Positions 26,907 to 37,644 of a DNA stretch of 64,000 nt are shown here, one piece after another. The notes under the pieces are model-generated. The model saw only the letters and a list, made by a program, of their open reading frames with translations. It was not told the DNA's origin and did no database searches. Every line of letters starts with the position of its first letter. Positions within the stretch are counted from its first letter, which is position 1. This stretch comes from Collimonas sp. OK307. GTDB taxonomy: Bacteria > Pseudomonadota > Gammaproteobacteria > Burkholderiales > Burkholderiaceae_D. The DNA is taken from the NCBI RefSeq assembly GCF_900113705.1, contig NZ_FOQI01000009.1, forward strand, positions 62,001-126,000, in the 5' to 3' direction. The position numbers and the translations under genes were made by a program.

Positions 26907-28760
26907 ATGAAAAAAAATACTGCCAGATTAAATGCCAAATCCGCCCGCAGCGGCCTGAACTACAGCATCGTCGCAGCCGATCCGGCCGCACATCTGTTTG
27001 CCGTTACGCTGACGATTGCCGAGCCGGCTGCAGTCGGACAGATCGTCGCTTTGCCGGCGTGGATTCCCGGCAGCTACATGATTCGCGAATTTGCCCGCAA
27101 TATCGTACAAATACGGGCCGAATCCAACGGTCGCAAGATCGCCCTCAAGAAACTCGACAAGCACTCATGGCAAGCGGCGCCGTGCGACGGGCCGTTGACT
27201 TTGCATTACCTGGTGTATGCGTGGGATCTGTCCGTGCGTACCGCGCATCTGGACCAGACCCACGGTTTCTTCAACGGCACCAGCGTATTCTTGCGCGTGG
27301 TCGGCCAGGAGAATACCTCGCACATCGTCGATATCCAGCGTCCGCAAGGCGATGCCTTTGACGCCTGGCGTATCGCTACCGCGTTGCCGACGCTGAAAGC
27401 CAAGCGCGGTTCCTTTGGCCGTTATGTCGCCGCCAACTACGACGAACTGATCGACCATCCGGTCGAGATGGGCACCTTCCAGCTAGCCAGTTTCAAGGCA
27501 CACGGCGTACCGCATGAGATTGCCATTACCGGCAATGTACCGAATCTGGACATGGCGCGCTTGAGCGCCGACCTGAAAAAGATTTGCGAAACCCAGATTG
27601 CCTTCTTCGAGCCAGCTGGCGGCAAGTTTGCCAAGCGCGCACCGATGCAGCGCTACGTGTTCCTGACACTGGCAGTTGGCGACGGTTATGGCGGCCTTGA
27701 GCATCGCGCTTCCACCGCATTGATCTGTGCGCGCGCCGATTTGCCGGTCAAGGGGCAGGCGGAAATGAGCGATGGCTACCGTACCTTCCTCGGTCTGTGC
27801 AGTCACGAATATTTCCATACCTGGAACGTCAAGCGCATCAAGCCGGCGGCGTTTGCGCCTTACGATTTGCAAGTCGAGAATTACACGCCCTTGTTGTGGT
27901 TGTTCGAAGGTTTCACCAGCTATTACGATGACCTGATGCTGTTGCGCAGCGGCCTGATTGATCAGCTGGCTTATTTCAAGTTGATTGAAAAAACTATCAA
28001 CGGTGTGCTGCTTGGCAGTGGCCGGCATAAGCAAAGCGTGGCGGATTCCAGCTTCGATGCCTGGGTCAAATATTATCGCCAGGATGAAAATGCGCCCAAT
28101 GCGATTGTCAGCTATTACACCAAAGGTTCGCTGGTAGCGCTGGCACTGGACCTGACAATCCGTAGCGAAACCAAGGGCCGGAAATCGTTGGACGATGTAA
28201 TGCGCGCCTTGTGGCAAAGGTATGGCCGCGATTTTTATGCAGACAATCCGTTGAGCGGCCGCGGTGTCAGCGAGGCTGCGGTCGAAGCTTTGTTCGATGA
28301 AATAACCGGCCTCAAGCTGAAGCGTTTCTTCGATCGTTATGTGCGAGCAACCGATGATTTGCCGCTGGCGAAATTATTGGCGCCGACCGGCATCGTGCTG
28401 AGCGATAGCCGCAAACCGGGCAAGCCCTCGCTCGGCGTGCGCACCGTGAGCAATGGCGGCGATTGCAAACTGGCGAATGTGTATGAAGGCGGTGCGGCTC
28501 ATCGTGCCGGTTTGTCGGCCGGCGACATGCTGGTGGCGGTCGATGGTATCCGGGTACCTGGCAAGCCGGATGCGCTACTGGCGCGTTACCGGGTTGGCGA
28601 CACCGTCACCATCCATGCCTTTCGACGCGATGAGTTGATGACCTTTAGAGTGAGATTGCTGGCTGACAGCGCGCCGCAAATAGGCATCAAGGCAGACGCG
28701 AAACCGGCATTGGTGCCGGCGCTGCGTACTGCGTGGCTGGCAGGGCGTAGCGGACGGTAA
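26907..28760 (+). CDS. M61-family peptidase with PDZ domain
   Basis: This 617-residue metallopeptidase of the M61 (glycyl aminopeptidase) family has an N-terminal beta domain (about 15-190). The catalytic gluzincin core contains HEYFHTWNVKRIKP (HExxH near residue 300) and the downstream glutamate ligand in WLFEGFTSYYDDLM near residue 333. A C-terminal PDZ domain follows (about 505-590, GAAHRAGLSAGDMLVAVDG). No clear signal peptide is visible in this reading. The physiological substrate is unknown. It is the last gene of the run starting at the UbiH-like gene. Confidence 0.92.
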   Translation: MKKNTARLNAKSARSGLNYSIVAADPAAHLFAVTLTIAEPAAVGQIVALPAWIPGSYMIREFARNIVQIRAESNGRKIALKKLDKHSWQAAPCDGPLTLHYLVYAWDLSVRTAHLDQTHGFFNGTSVFLRVVGQENTSHIVDIQRPQGDAFDAWRIATALPTLKAKRGSFGRYVAANYDELIDHPVEMGTFQLASFKAHGVPHEIAITGNVPNLDMARLSADLKKICETQIAFFEPAGGKFAKRAPMQRYVFLTLAVGDGYGGLEHRASTALICARADLPVKGQAEMSDGYRTFLGLCSHEYFHTWNVKRIKPAAFAPYDLQVENYTPLLWLFEGFTSYYDDLMLLRSGLIDQLAYFKLIEKTINGVLLGSGRHKQSVADSSFDAWVKYYRQDENAPNAIVSYYTKGSLVALALDLTIRSETKGRKSLDDVMRALWQRYGRDFYADNPLSGRGVSEAAVEALFDEITGLKLKRFFDRYVRATDDLPLAKLLAPTGIVLSDSRKPGKPSLGVRTVSNGGDCKLANVYEGGAAHRAGLSAGDMLVAVDGIRVPGKPDALLARYRVGDTVTIHAFRRDELMTFRVRLLADSAPQIGIKADAKPALVPALRTAWLAGRSGR

Positions 28761-28784
28761 GTGCTGGAAATTTTCTAAGAAATG

Positions 28785-28818
28785 AAAAAAAGGCCGGAGC
28801 AGTTTGTCCGGTCTTTTT
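28785..28818. terminator. Bidirectional terminator between M61 peptidase and ubiX
   Basis: AAAAAAAGGCCGGA / TCCGGTCTTTTTT hairpin with an 8-nt loop and T-runs on both strands. It serves the convergent peptidase and ubiX genes. Confidence 0.9.
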
Positions 28819-29432
28819 TAATCGGCTTTCAAGCCATTCCAGCGTGGCGTGAGGGTATGCTGGATAGCAAATAAATCCAGTACCCGTCCCAACGTATGGT
28901 CGACCATCTCCGCGATGCTTTGCGGCCGGTGGTAAAACCCCGGTAGCGGTGGGAAAATGACGCCGCCCATCTCGGTGACGCTGGTCATATTGCGCAGATG
29001 CGCCAGATTGAAGGGCGTTTCGCGCACCATCAAGACCAGGCGCCGACGCTCCTTGAGGACCACATCGGCGGCACGCGTGATCAGATTGTCAGACAGTCCG
29101 TTGGCGACTGCGGCCAGGGTTTTCATCGAGCAGGGCGCAATGATCATGCCGTCCGACTGAAACGAGCCGCTGGCAATGGCCGCGCCGATGTCGCGCACAT
29201 TGTGCACCACATGCGCCAGTGCTTCGACTTGCTTGCGGCGCATATCGAGTTCCTGGTGCAGGTTGAGTACGCCGGCGTCGGAAATCATCAAATGGCTTTC
29301 GACGCCAGGTATGTCGCGCAACAGCTGCAGCAGCCGTACGCCGTAGATGACGCCGGTAGCGCCGGTAATGCCTACAATCAGGCGGCGCGGCGGCTGGACG
29401 GAATCGGCGGCAGGGCGACTGGACGAGACCAC
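28818..29432 (-). CDS. ubiX: Flavin prenyltransferase UbiX
   Basis: UbiX prenylates FMN with dimethylallyl phosphate to make the prenyl-FMN cofactor of the decarboxylase UbiD, needed for ubiquinone synthesis. The 204-residue protein has the flavoprotein signature LIVGITGATGVIYGVRLLQL near residue 18, the IIAPCSMKTLAAVANG segment near residue 97, and the LVLMVRETPFNLAHLRNM motif near residue 135. About 15 extra N-terminal residues precede the first beta strand. It starts 8 nt after the grxD stop, and both probably form one transcript. Confidence 0.95.
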   Translation of the reverse strand: MVSSSRPAADSVQPPRRLIVGITGATGVIYGVRLLQLLRDIPGVESHLMISDAGVLNLHQELDMRRKQVEALAHVVHNVRDIGAAIASGSFQSDGMIIAPCSMKTLAAVANGLSDNLITRAADVVLKERRRLVLMVRETPFNLAHLRNMTSVTEMGGVIFPPLPGFYHRPQSIAEMVDHTLGRVLDLFAIQHTLTPRWNGLKAD

Positions 29433-29440
29433 TTGCGGTC

Positions 29441-29752
29441 TCAGGCCTTCAGCAAAGTTTGCAGTTCGCCCGATTCAAACATCTCGTTCATGATGTCGGA
29501 ACCGCCGACGAATTCGCCGTTGACGTAGAGTTGCGGAATGGTAGGCCAGTTGGAATAGTCCTTGATGCCCTGGCGCACGACCGGGTCTTCCAGGACATTG
29601 ATAGTGACGATGTTCTCAGCGCCGCTGGTTTTCAATAACTGGATCGCACGGCCGGAAAATCCGCATTGTGGAAATTGCGCGGTTCCTTTCATGAACAGCA
29701 CCACTGGGTTGCTGGTCACGGTTTCCTTGATCCACGCTTGTACATCGCTCAT
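29441..29752 (-). CDS. grxD: Monothiol glutaredoxin (Grx4/GrxD)
   Basis: GrxD binds and transfers [2Fe-2S] clusters together with BolA and glutathione. The 103-residue protein has the defining CGFS active site ([15 protein letters not shown] near residues 27-41). It also has the glutathione-binding [20 protein letters not shown] segment (69-88). Its length is normal. It is paired with ubiX. Confidence 0.96.
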   Translation of the reverse strand: MSDVQAWIKETVTSNPVVLFMKGTAQFPQCGFSGRAIQLLKTSGAENIVTINVLEDPVVRQGIKDYSNWPTIPQLYVNGEFVGGSDIMNEMFESGELQTLLKA

Positions 29753-30062
29753 GGCAATACCTTAAAAAGTTTCAGAATACCGCCATTATATGAAAAAGGC
29801 CGTTGTGCTGCTGGTGAGTCTGTGTCGGCGTGTAGCCGCGTAGCAATGTTTGGGCAAGATTCGGTTAAGGTTGCCCGGTAGAAGCATGAATGTGTGGTGG
29901 ATTCCACACTTGTCAAGAGATTTTGACGAAAGTGCCGAGTCCATGTACAATCTCAGGTTCTCCCGATTCCGCCCAGCGATTTAGTGTTTGTTTGTTGCTG
30001 ATTATGGTGTTTTAGGAAAGAAAATTTTTTAATAGTCTTCAATCATTTCGATGAGGTTTCAT
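29753..30062. other. Divergent grxD/rplU intergenic region
   Basis: About 310 nt that contains a GTGTGG/CCACAC inverted repeat (29892-29909), the rplU promoter at 29923-29951 and a leader of about 105 nt before rplU. No open frame of note. Confidence 0.6.
29923..29951 (+). promoter_or_regulatory. Sigma70 promoter of rplU-rpmA
   Basis: TTGACG (29923-29928), a 17-nt spacer and TACAAT (29946-29951), one base from consensus in each box. Transcription would start near 29958, giving a leader of about 105 nt. Confidence 0.85.
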
Positions 30063-30374
30063 ATGTACGCGGTCATAAAAACCGGTGGCAAACAATATAA
30101 GATTGTTGCCGGCGAAAAACTCAAAATAGAACAGATACCTGCAGACATTGGCACCGAACTCACTATTGATCAAGTGCTCGCAGTTGGCGCTGGTGACACC
30201 ATTAAGTTTGGTGCACCGTTGGTCGAAGGTGCTACGGTGTCGGTTAAGGTATTGGCGCAAGGTCGCCACGATAAAGTCAAGATCTTCAAAATGCGTCGTC
30301 GTAAGCATTATCAGAAGCATCAAGGCCATCGTCAAAATTACACCGAAATTCAAATCGTTTCGATCAACGCTTAA
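30063..30374 (+). CDS. rplU: 50S ribosomal protein L21
   Basis: L21 is a 23S-rRNA-binding protein of the large subunit. From the ATG at 30063 the 103 residues begin [20 protein letters not shown] and end with the [19 protein letters not shown] motif typical of L21. A GAGG precedes the start. The in-frame ATG 12 nt earlier is not family-like. It is followed after 38 nt by rpmA, the invariant rplU-rpmA pair. Confidence 0.97.
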   Translation: MYAVIKTGGKQYKIVAGEKLKIEQIPADIGTELTIDQVLAVGAGDTIKFGAPLVEGATVSVKVLAQGRHDKVKIFKMRRRKHYQKHQGHRQNYTEIQIVSINA

Positions 30375-30412
30375 TAGCGCGGATTGACTTAACTAGATAC
30401 CAGGAGTTTTAA

Positions 30413-30670
30413 ATGGCACATAAAAAAGGCGGCGGCACTACGCGCAACGGCCGTGACTCAGAGTCAAAGCGACTCGGCGTCAAGGTCTACGGTGGCCAAG
30501 CGATCAACGCTGGCGGCATCATTATTCGTCAACGCGGCACTAAGACGCATCCAGGCGAAAATGTTGGCATGGGCAAGGATCACACCCTGTTCGCACTGAT
30601 CAACGGCAAAGTACAATTCGTAACCAAGGGCGCTGCCCAGCGTAACTACGTTACTGTCGTAGCAGCTTAA
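30413..30670 (+). CDS. rpmA: 50S ribosomal protein L27
   Basis: L27 sits at the peptidyl transferase centre, its N-terminus reaching the tRNA acceptor ends. The 85-residue product begins [20 protein letters not shown], the non-cleaved N-terminus of Gram-negative L27, and contains [25 protein letters not shown] lies 8 nt upstream of the ATG. Confidence 0.98.
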   Translation: MAHKKGGGTTRNGRDSESKRLGVKVYGGQAINAGGIIIRQRGTKTHPGENVGMGKDHTLFALINGKVQFVTKGAAQRNYVTVVAA

Positions 30671-30710
30671 GTTTCTTTAAGTTCGACATAAGCAAGGCTT
30701 TCGAGCCTTG

Positions 30711-30747
30711 TTGCGAAAGGCTCTGCCGCTGGTAGAGCCTTTTTAGT
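30711..30747 (+). terminator. rpmA terminator
   Basis: AAAGGCTCTGCC-GCT-GGTAGAGCCTTTTT (one G-U pair) about 45 nt after rpmA. It separates rplU-rpmA from obgE. Confidence 0.9.
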
Positions 30748-30953
30748 TTCTGGTCATAAAACACTGAAACTGACACTGAAAACACTGCTCAGACAACTTG
30801 GAGCGCGCAGCGTGTCCACTCGCTTGCGGCAAGTTGCACTTGAAAATAATGGCATTATTGCAATGCCAGTTGCGGCCTGTGCTGCAACAATCACCAAAAA
30901 TCGGTAAAGTTACCAGTGTCTTTCAATAAGAATTTAACCTCCAACCTCATTAG

Positions 30954-32072
<1,119 letters not shown>

Positions 32073-32210
32073 ACTGGAAGTTGGCGGCCGTTGTCGATGG
32101 GGGGAATAAAGACCTGCTTCGATCGCGGCCTATTTTTTTGCCCGCTGTTTCCCCATCGTTTGCCAATCGAATTGCGCCAACGAAGGTGAGCGGCCGCTAT
32201 AGATAAAAAT

Positions 32211-33329
32211 ATGAATTCCGTCATTCAAAAAGCCAAGCGCATCATCATCAAAGTCGGATCCTCCCTGGTAACCAATGACGGTAAGGGCCTGGATGCCGGC
32301 GCCATTGCCAAATGGGCGACCCAGATCGCCGAGTTGCGGGCAATGGGCAAGGAAGTTGTTTTGGTCAGTTCCGGTGCGGTGGCGGAAGGCATGCAACGGC
32401 TCGGTTTCGACAAGCGGCCGACCAGCATCGACGAATTGCAGGCTTGTGCCGCAGTTGGCCAGATGGGCCTGGCGCAGATCTACGAAACCAGCTTCCGTGC
32501 ACACAATATACGTACCGCGCAGGTATTGCTGACGCACGCCGACCTGGCCGATCGCGAACGCTACCTGAATGCCCGCTCGACGTTATTCACCCTGTTGCGC
32601 TTTGGCGTGGTGGCGATCATCAACGAGAACGATACCGTGGTCACCGATGAAATCAAGTTCGGCGACAACGATACCCTGGGCGCGCTGGTTGCCAATCTGA
32701 TCGAAGGCGACGCCTTGATCATCCTGACCGATCAACGGGGTCTGTATACCGCCGATCCGCGCAAAGACCCGAATGCCGAGTTTGTGCATGAGGCGAAAGC
32801 CGGCGATCCTGCGCTGGAAGTGATGGCGGGCGACGCCGGCACCAGCATCGGCCGCGGCGGCATGATTACCAAGATTCTGGCGGCCAAGCGGGCCGCGACT
32901 TCGGGCGCCCACACCGTGATTGCCTGGGGCCGTGAAGATGCGGTACTGACGCGACTTGCCGGTGGCGAGGCGATCGGCACGCAATTGACCGCGCAAACTG
33001 CGCAACTCACCGCACGCAAGCAGTGGATGGCGGATCATTTGAAAACCGCAGGCAAGGTAATACTGGATGCCGGCGCCGTGCAAAAATTGCGCAACGAAGG
33101 AAAATCCCTGTTGCCGATCGGCGTGACCGCAGTGTCCGGAGAATTTGGCCGCGGCGATGTCATTACCTGTACCGACGTCGATGGCCATGCGATCGCGCGC
33201 GGCATCAGCAACTACACCAGCTCCGAAGCGCGCCGCATCATGCGCCATCCTTCATCGGAAATCCAGGCGATCCTTGGTTTCGTCGAAGAGTCGGAACTGA
33301 TTCATCGGGATAATATGGTTTTGCTTTGA
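32211..33329 (+). CDS. proB: Glutamate 5-kinase
   Basis: ProB phosphorylates glutamate to gamma-glutamyl phosphate, the first and feedback-inhibited step of proline synthesis. The 372-residue protein has the amino-acid-kinase domain ([17 protein letters not shown] near residue 8 and the [18 protein letters not shown] motif near residue 141). A C-terminal PUA domain covers about 278-365. The next enzyme, ProA, is encoded separately at the right end of the window. obgE-proB adjacency is typical of betaproteobacteria. Confidence 0.97.
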   Translation: MNSVIQKAKRIIIKVGSSLVTNDGKGLDAGAIAKWATQIAELRAMGKEVVLVSSGAVAEGMQRLGFDKRPTSIDELQACAAVGQMGLAQIYETSFRAHNIRTAQVLLTHADLADRERYLNARSTLFTLLRFGVVAIINENDTVVTDEIKFGDNDTLGALVANLIEGDALIILTDQRGLYTADPRKDPNAEFVHEAKAGDPALEVMAGDAGTSIGRGGMITKILAAKRAATSGAHTVIAWGREDAVLTRLAGGEAIGTQLTAQTAQLTARKQWMADHLKTAGKVILDAGAVQKLRNEGKSLLPIGVTAVSGEFGRGDVITCTDVDGHAIARGISNYTSSEARRIMRHPSSEIQAILGFVEESELIHRDNMVLL

Positions 33330-33382
33330 GCAACATAAGCAACATAAGCAGCAAACGAGACTGACCGCAGTCTCAGGCAATA

Positions 33383-33417
33383 AAAAACGGCTCCGCAGAT
33401 TGCAGGAGCCGTTTTTG
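33383..33417. terminator. Bidirectional terminator after proB
   Basis: AAAAACGGCTCC/GGAGCCGTTTTT hairpin with a 10-nt loop, between convergent proB and the CNP1-like gene. Confidence 0.92.
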
Positions 33418-33439
33418 TTTGGGGCGTAGGGATTCTCGA

Positions 33440-34060
33440 TCAGCTACCTGGTTTGATCGGGCGATTGCTGCGCAGCCTGCTACGGATATCTTCAACTTTG
33501 CCGGCCACCGTACCATCCTGGCAAAGATAGTTTTTGGCCAATTCAGCATGTTGCCGGTTTCCGGACACTTCGCTGATCCGCTTCCAGTCGCTTATGCGTG
33601 AACGCGACCAGCTGCCATCCTTCTGGCCAAATGCATACAGCTTGCTTTCAGCAGTCTGGCAGCGAATTCCCTCGTAGCTGATATTTTCTGCTCCGCCCTG
33701 GCTCTTGCTGACCAAGGTATAGCGGACTACGCCATCACTGCCGACGGATATCGAATTGATATCGACGAAGAATTTCATCGATGCAGTCGGCCCGACATCA
33801 AGCGGCGCCAGATTGGCCGTCTGCGGGGTCGGCGGGATTTGCGCCTTGACTTCCTGCCATGATTTCCCGTCGTCGTCGTCCTCGTCGGGCAAGCCGGAAT
33901 TCGATTGCGGAGCCGCACTTGGGTAGAACGGATCGGTAGCGGCATGCACTTGTGCGGCGGTACCAGGCAACAGCAGGCTGGCGGCCAGTAGCAGCAGTTG
34001 CGGGATCTTCTTTGCAGCGGGAATGCGGAAAGCAAAATCAAAAGCCATGGAAACGCTCAC
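33440..34060 (-). CDS. CNP1-like family exported protein
   Basis: This 206-residue protein of unknown function resembles the CNP1-like family common in betaproteobacteria beside rppH. It has a signal peptide (about 1-40, [21 protein letters not shown]) and an acidic run DEDDDDG near residue 60. The domain of about 70-190 has two conserved cysteines ([14 protein letters not shown] and NYLCQDGT), likely a disulfide. Its ATG overlaps the rppH TGA (ATGA), so the two are translationally coupled. An ATG four codons later is an alternative start. Confidence 0.8.
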   Translation of the reverse strand: MSVSMAFDFAFRIPAAKKIPQLLLLAASLLLPGTAAQVHAATDPFYPSAAPQSNSGLPDEDDDDGKSWQEVKAQIPPTPQTANLAPLDVGPTASMKFFVDINSISVGSDGVVRYTLVSKSQGGAENISYEGIRCQTAESKLYAFGQKDGSWSRSRISDWKRISEVSGNRQHAELAKNYLCQDGTVAGKVEDIRSRLRSNRPIKPGS

Positions 34061-34638
34061 TTCTTTTCGGGTTCGGCACAGGCCGGGGGGGATTCAGTCG
34101 ATGTCGATGCGCGCGGCCCGTGGCCGGTGCGTAAATGACGGGCGTGATGCGGGGTATTCTGCAAGGGGCGTGTCAGGAAACGTGATAGTTCTTGCAAGGC
34201 CCGCTGGTATACATCCCGCTTGAATTCGATCACGACGTCCAGCGGAACCCAGTAATCATGCCAGCGCCAGGCGTCGAATTCAGGATGCTCGGTCAGGCGC
34301 AGGTTGACATCGCAGTCGCGTCCCACCATGCGCAGCAGAAACCAGATCTGTTTCTGGCCGCGATAATGCCCACGTACGTCACGCTTGATAAAATGATCAG
34401 GTACCTCGTAACGCAACCAGTCGCGCGTGCGGCCGATGATCTTGACGTGTTCCGCCTTCAGCCCGATTTCTTCCTCGAGTTCGCGAAACATTGCCTGCTC
34501 CGGGGTTTCACCGTATTTGATACCGCCTTGTGGAAATTGCCACGAATGTTCACGCACGCGCTTGCCCCACCAGACTTCATTCTGGGTATTGAGCAAGATA
34601 ATGCCGACGTTCGGGCGAAAGCCTTCACGGTCAAGCAT
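34057..34638 (-). CDS. rppH: RNA pyrophosphohydrolase RppH
   Basis: RppH removes pyrophosphate from the 5' end of mRNAs, which opens them to RNase E decay. The 193-residue Nudix protein begins [17 protein letters not shown]. It has the Nudix box [20 protein letters not shown] (positions about 38-57, then IGL), fitting GX5EX7REUXEEXGU. A basic, low-complexity C-terminal extension (about 160-193) is longer than in E. coli RppH. Coupled to the CNP1-like gene. Confidence 0.94.
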   Translation of the reverse strand: MLDREGFRPNVGIILLNTQNEVWWGKRVREHSWQFPQGGIKYGETPEQAMFRELEEEIGLKAEHVKIIGRTRDWLRYEVPDHFIKRDVRGHYRGQKQIWFLLRMVGRDCDVNLRLTEHPEFDAWRWHDYWVPLDVVIEFKRDVYQRALQELSRFLTRPLQNTPHHARHLRTGHGPRASTSTESPPACAEPEKK

Positions 34639-34911
34639 GTTGTTACCTCAAAACTTTCTGCGGCCGGGCGGATCTACTGCTTCTTCTGCTAGATTCCTTG
34701 CTTGCCGTCATCATTGCGGAACAGAGCCATAAAGCCGCCATGGCTATGCAAAGAGCTCTGTCCTCACCCGACTAGGCGCGCAATTTGTCCTGACCTGTAG
34801 CAACAATGGCCAGAACATTAATCAATTGTGCAAAGAGTAGGCGCATCAGCCAGCTAATCCTTTAAAATTGAGTTGATTATAACCCTCTCTTTTTAAAAAG
34901 AATTCATCGTT

Positions 34912-36651
34912 ATGCGCGCCTCCCGTTTTTTTATCTCCACGCTCAAAGAAGCTCCATCCGACGCTGAAATCGTTAGCCACAAACTGATGATGCGCGCCGG
35001 CATGATCAAACGCATCAGTTCCGGCATTTATACCTACATGCCGATGGGCTTGCGCGTAATCCGCAAGGTCGAAAACATCGTGCGCGAGGAGATGAACCGT
35101 TCCGGAGCGGTCGAGTTGCTGATGCCGGTGGTACAGCCGGCCGAGTTGTGGCAAGAAACCGGGCGTTGGCAAAAATATGGCGCTGAACTGATGCGCGTCA
35201 AAGATCGCCACGGTCGTGACTTCATCATCCAGCCGACTTCGGAAGAAGTGATTACTGACATCGCCCGCACCGAATTGCGCTCCTATCGCAAGCTGCCGGT
35301 GAATTTTTACCATATCCAGACCAAATTCCGCGATGAGCGCCGGCCGCGTTTCGGCTTGATGCGCGGGCGTGAATTCACGATGAAAGACGCCTATTCTTTC
35401 GATCGCGACCTGGACGGCCTGAAGCAGTCTTACAAGATCATGTATGACGCTTACACACGCATTTTCAACCGTTTCGGCTTGCAGTTCCGTGCTGTGGCTG
35501 CCGACAACGGCGCCATCGGCGGCACCGGTTCGCACGAATTCCACGTTATCGCGGCTACCGGCGAAGATGCCATCGTGTACTGTCCTGAGTCGGATTACGC
35601 CGCCAATATGGAGGCGGCCGAATCCTTGCCCTTGAACCCGACCCGGCCTGCGCCGGCACAAGCGCTGACCAAGACGGCGACACCGGGCAAGGCTAAATGC
35701 GAAGCGGTAGCAGAATTGCTGGAAATACCTTTGACGCACACCATCAAATCGATCGTGTTGACTGTTGAAAAAGACGCAACCGATAAAGAACCGGCAAGCA
35801 AGGTCGTCTGGCTGCTGATGCTGCGTGGCGACCATGAGCTGAACGAAATCAAGGTCAACAAGATCCCTGGCCTGGCCGGTTATCGTTTCGCCACGGAACA
35901 GGAAATCGTCGAATATTTCGGCACGCCGCCAGGTTATCTGGGACCGGTCAATACCAAAAAGCCGGTTACCGTGGTGGCTGACGTTACCGTCGCCAACATG
36001 CATGACTTTGTCAGCGGCGCCAACGAAGTGGATTTCCATTTCACCGGCGTCAACTGGGGCCGCGACTTGCCGGAACCGATGGTGTTCGACATCCGCAACG
36101 TGGTCGAGGGCGATCCATCGCCGGACGGCAAAGGTGCGTTGGCCATCCTGCGCGGGATCGAAGTCGGCCATGTATTCCAGCTGGGAACCGCCTATTCGGA
36201 ATCGATGAAGGCGACTTTCCTGGATGAGAACGGCAAGCCGCAGCTGTTGCAGATGGGGTGCTACGGGATCGGTATTACGCGTATCCTGGGCGCTGCAATT
36301 GAACAGAATTTCGACGACAAGGGCATCATCTGGCCGACAGCTATCGCGCCGTTCGAAGTGGTCTTGTGCCCGATGGGTTATGACCGTAGCGAAGCGGTAA
36401 AAGAAGAGACCGACAAGTTGTATGAAACACTGTTGGCGGCTGGCGTCGACGTGATCCTGGACGACCGCGGCGAACGCCCGGGCGCAATGTTTGCCGACTG
36501 GGAGCTGATTGGCGTGCCGCATCGCGTGGTGATCGGCGATCGTGGTCTCAAGGACGGTCAGCTGGAATACCAGGGACGACGCGATACCGAGGCCACAACT
36601 GTACCGCTGGCAGAGGTGGCTGACTTCATCAAGACTCGTCTAGTTTCCTAA
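34912..36651 (+). CDS. proS: Prolyl-tRNA synthetase
   Basis: ProS charges tRNA(Pro) with proline. The 579-residue class IIa synthetase has motif 2 ([19 protein letters not shown], about 137-155) and motif 3 ([19 protein letters not shown], about 447-465). A YbaK-like editing (INS) domain is inserted between them (about 225-400), as in bacterial-type ProS, followed by the anticodon-binding domain (about 480-575). The lysyl/alanyl editing insertion is intact in length. It stands alone between rppH (divergent) and a terminator. Confidence 0.97.
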   Translation: MRASRFFISTLKEAPSDAEIVSHKLMMRAGMIKRISSGIYTYMPMGLRVIRKVENIVREEMNRSGAVELLMPVVQPAELWQETGRWQKYGAELMRVKDRHGRDFIIQPTSEEVITDIARTELRSYRKLPVNFYHIQTKFRDERRPRFGLMRGREFTMKDAYSFDRDLDGLKQSYKIMYDAYTRIFNRFGLQFRAVAADNGAIGGTGSHEFHVIAATGEDAIVYCPESDYAANMEAAESLPLNPTRPAPAQALTKTATPGKAKCEAVAELLEIPLTHTIKSIVLTVEKDATDKEPASKVVWLLMLRGDHELNEIKVNKIPGLAGYRFATEQEIVEYFGTPPGYLGPVNTKKPVTVVADVTVANMHDFVSGANEVDFHFTGVNWGRDLPEPMVFDIRNVVEGDPSPDGKGALAILRGIEVGHVFQLGTAYSESMKATFLDENGKPQLLQMGCYGIGITRILGAAIEQNFDDKGIIWPTAIAPFEVVLCPMGYDRSEAVKEETDKLYETLLAAGVDVILDDRGERPGAMFADWELIGVPHRVVIGDRGLKDGQLEYQGRRDTEATTVPLAEVADFIKTRLVS

Positions 36652-36660
36652 AAACAACAA

Positions 36661-36697
36661 AATAACGGCGCATCGGGCTTTTGCGCCGTTTTCTTTG
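36661..36697 (+). terminator. proS terminator
   Basis: AACGGCGCA/TGCGCCGTT hairpin followed by TTC TTT, just after proS. Confidence 0.85.
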
Positions 36698-36760
36698 CGC
36701 TTTCTTTGCGCACCTTTGTATACTCATCCCAAAATAAAAGTGCATTTTGGGGAGTGTCGA

Positions 36761-37405
36761 TTGCGTTGGTCTCGTTGGCTTGGCTTGTTGCCGATATTGC
36801 TGCCTTTATTATTTGGCAGCATGGCGCATGCCGGCAATCAAAAAGAAGAAGAGCTGGCGGATTCAGTACGCCTGGCTTTGTCGCGCGCAATCAATGACGC
36901 CCGTCCGCCTAAACCCAAATTTTCCGACATCGACCAGCGCATCCAGTATTTGTATTGGCTGGGCGAAATGTCGGAGCGCCTGAAGAAGAAACTGCCGGAT
37001 ACGCAAATGCGCATCGAGTTCCTGGAAACCGCCTGGTATGAAGCCAAGCGCGCCGGTCTCGATCCGGGCATGGTGCTGGGCCTGATCCAGGTCGAGTCGG
37101 CATTCCGGAAATACGCGCTATCCAGCGTCAGCGCCCATGGCTACATGCAAGTCATGCCGTTCTGGACCCGCGTCATCGGCGACGCCGACCGTAGCAAATT
37201 ATTCAACATGCAGACCAATCTGCGATACGGCTGTTCGATCCTGCGGATGTACATCGATATGGAAAAGGGCAACCTGTATCTCGCGCTCGGCCGCTACAAC
37301 GGCAGCCGCGGACGTCCTGAATATCCCAATGCGGTATTGGCCGCGTGGAAGCGCTGGGAATATAAGGACGACCTGCCAATCCATACAGTTTCCGCCCACC
37401 GGTAA
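36761..37405 (+). CDS. Exported lytic transglycosylase (SLT domain)
   Basis: This is a periplasmic murein lytic transglycosylase. A TTG start at 36761 with GGGGAG 6 nt upstream gives 214 residues and an ideal signal peptide (RWSRWLGLLPILLPLLFGSM, then AHA); the frame extends upstream to 36695 but through terminator DNA. The SLT domain (about 95-205) has the catalytic glutamate in LIQVESAFRKYALSS, the AHGYMQVMPFW segment and YNGSRGRPEYPNAV. A TATACT at 36719 may be its -10 box. The substrate is peptidoglycan by family; it could be linked to pilus or general wall turnover. Confidence 0.9.
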   Translation: MRWSRWLGLLPILLPLLFGSMAHAGNQKEEELADSVRLALSRAINDARPPKPKFSDIDQRIQYLYWLGEMSERLKKKLPDTQMRIEFLETAWYEAKRAGLDPGMVLGLIQVESAFRKYALSSVSAHGYMQVMPFWTRVIGDADRSKLFNMQTNLRYGCSILRMYIDMEKGNLYLALGRYNGSRGRPEYPNAVLAAWKRWEYKDDLPIHTVSAHR

Positions 37406-37580
37406 CTCTCCCCGCGGCCGACGCCTGTCCCGGGCGTCGTCGGCTCCCTCTATAAGAAGCAATCCGTTCATTGGCCCAGTTGTACTCGGGCCAATCATTC
37501 ATCGTTTCCCTTCCGGTTTCGGCCGCAGATCTGCGTTCTTCGTCATCAGCATGTTCGTCATCAACATGTAATAACTTTTG

Positions 37581-37605
37581 GTTACAGTTGTTACACATTA
37601 TTACA
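37581..37605 (+). promoter_or_regulatory. Three GTTACA/ATTACA direct repeats upstream of the phosphatase genes
   Basis: GTTACA at 37581 and 37590, and ATTACA at 37600, a 9-10 nt period, about 40-60 nt before the first phosphatase start. They look like a tandem activator site. They do not match the CTGTCAT-type Pho box well. Confidence 0.35.
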
Positions 37606-37644
37606 AATATCTGCATATTTCTGATTGATAACACGGAGCGATGA

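Noticed and set aside
28785-30745. Stem-loops near ubiX and rpmA as possible small RNAs
   Set aside because: Both are explained by their position and T-runs as intrinsic terminators.
34846-36522. A 558-codon open frame opposite proS
   Set aside because: Same reason: it mirrors an undoubted gene and has no family character.
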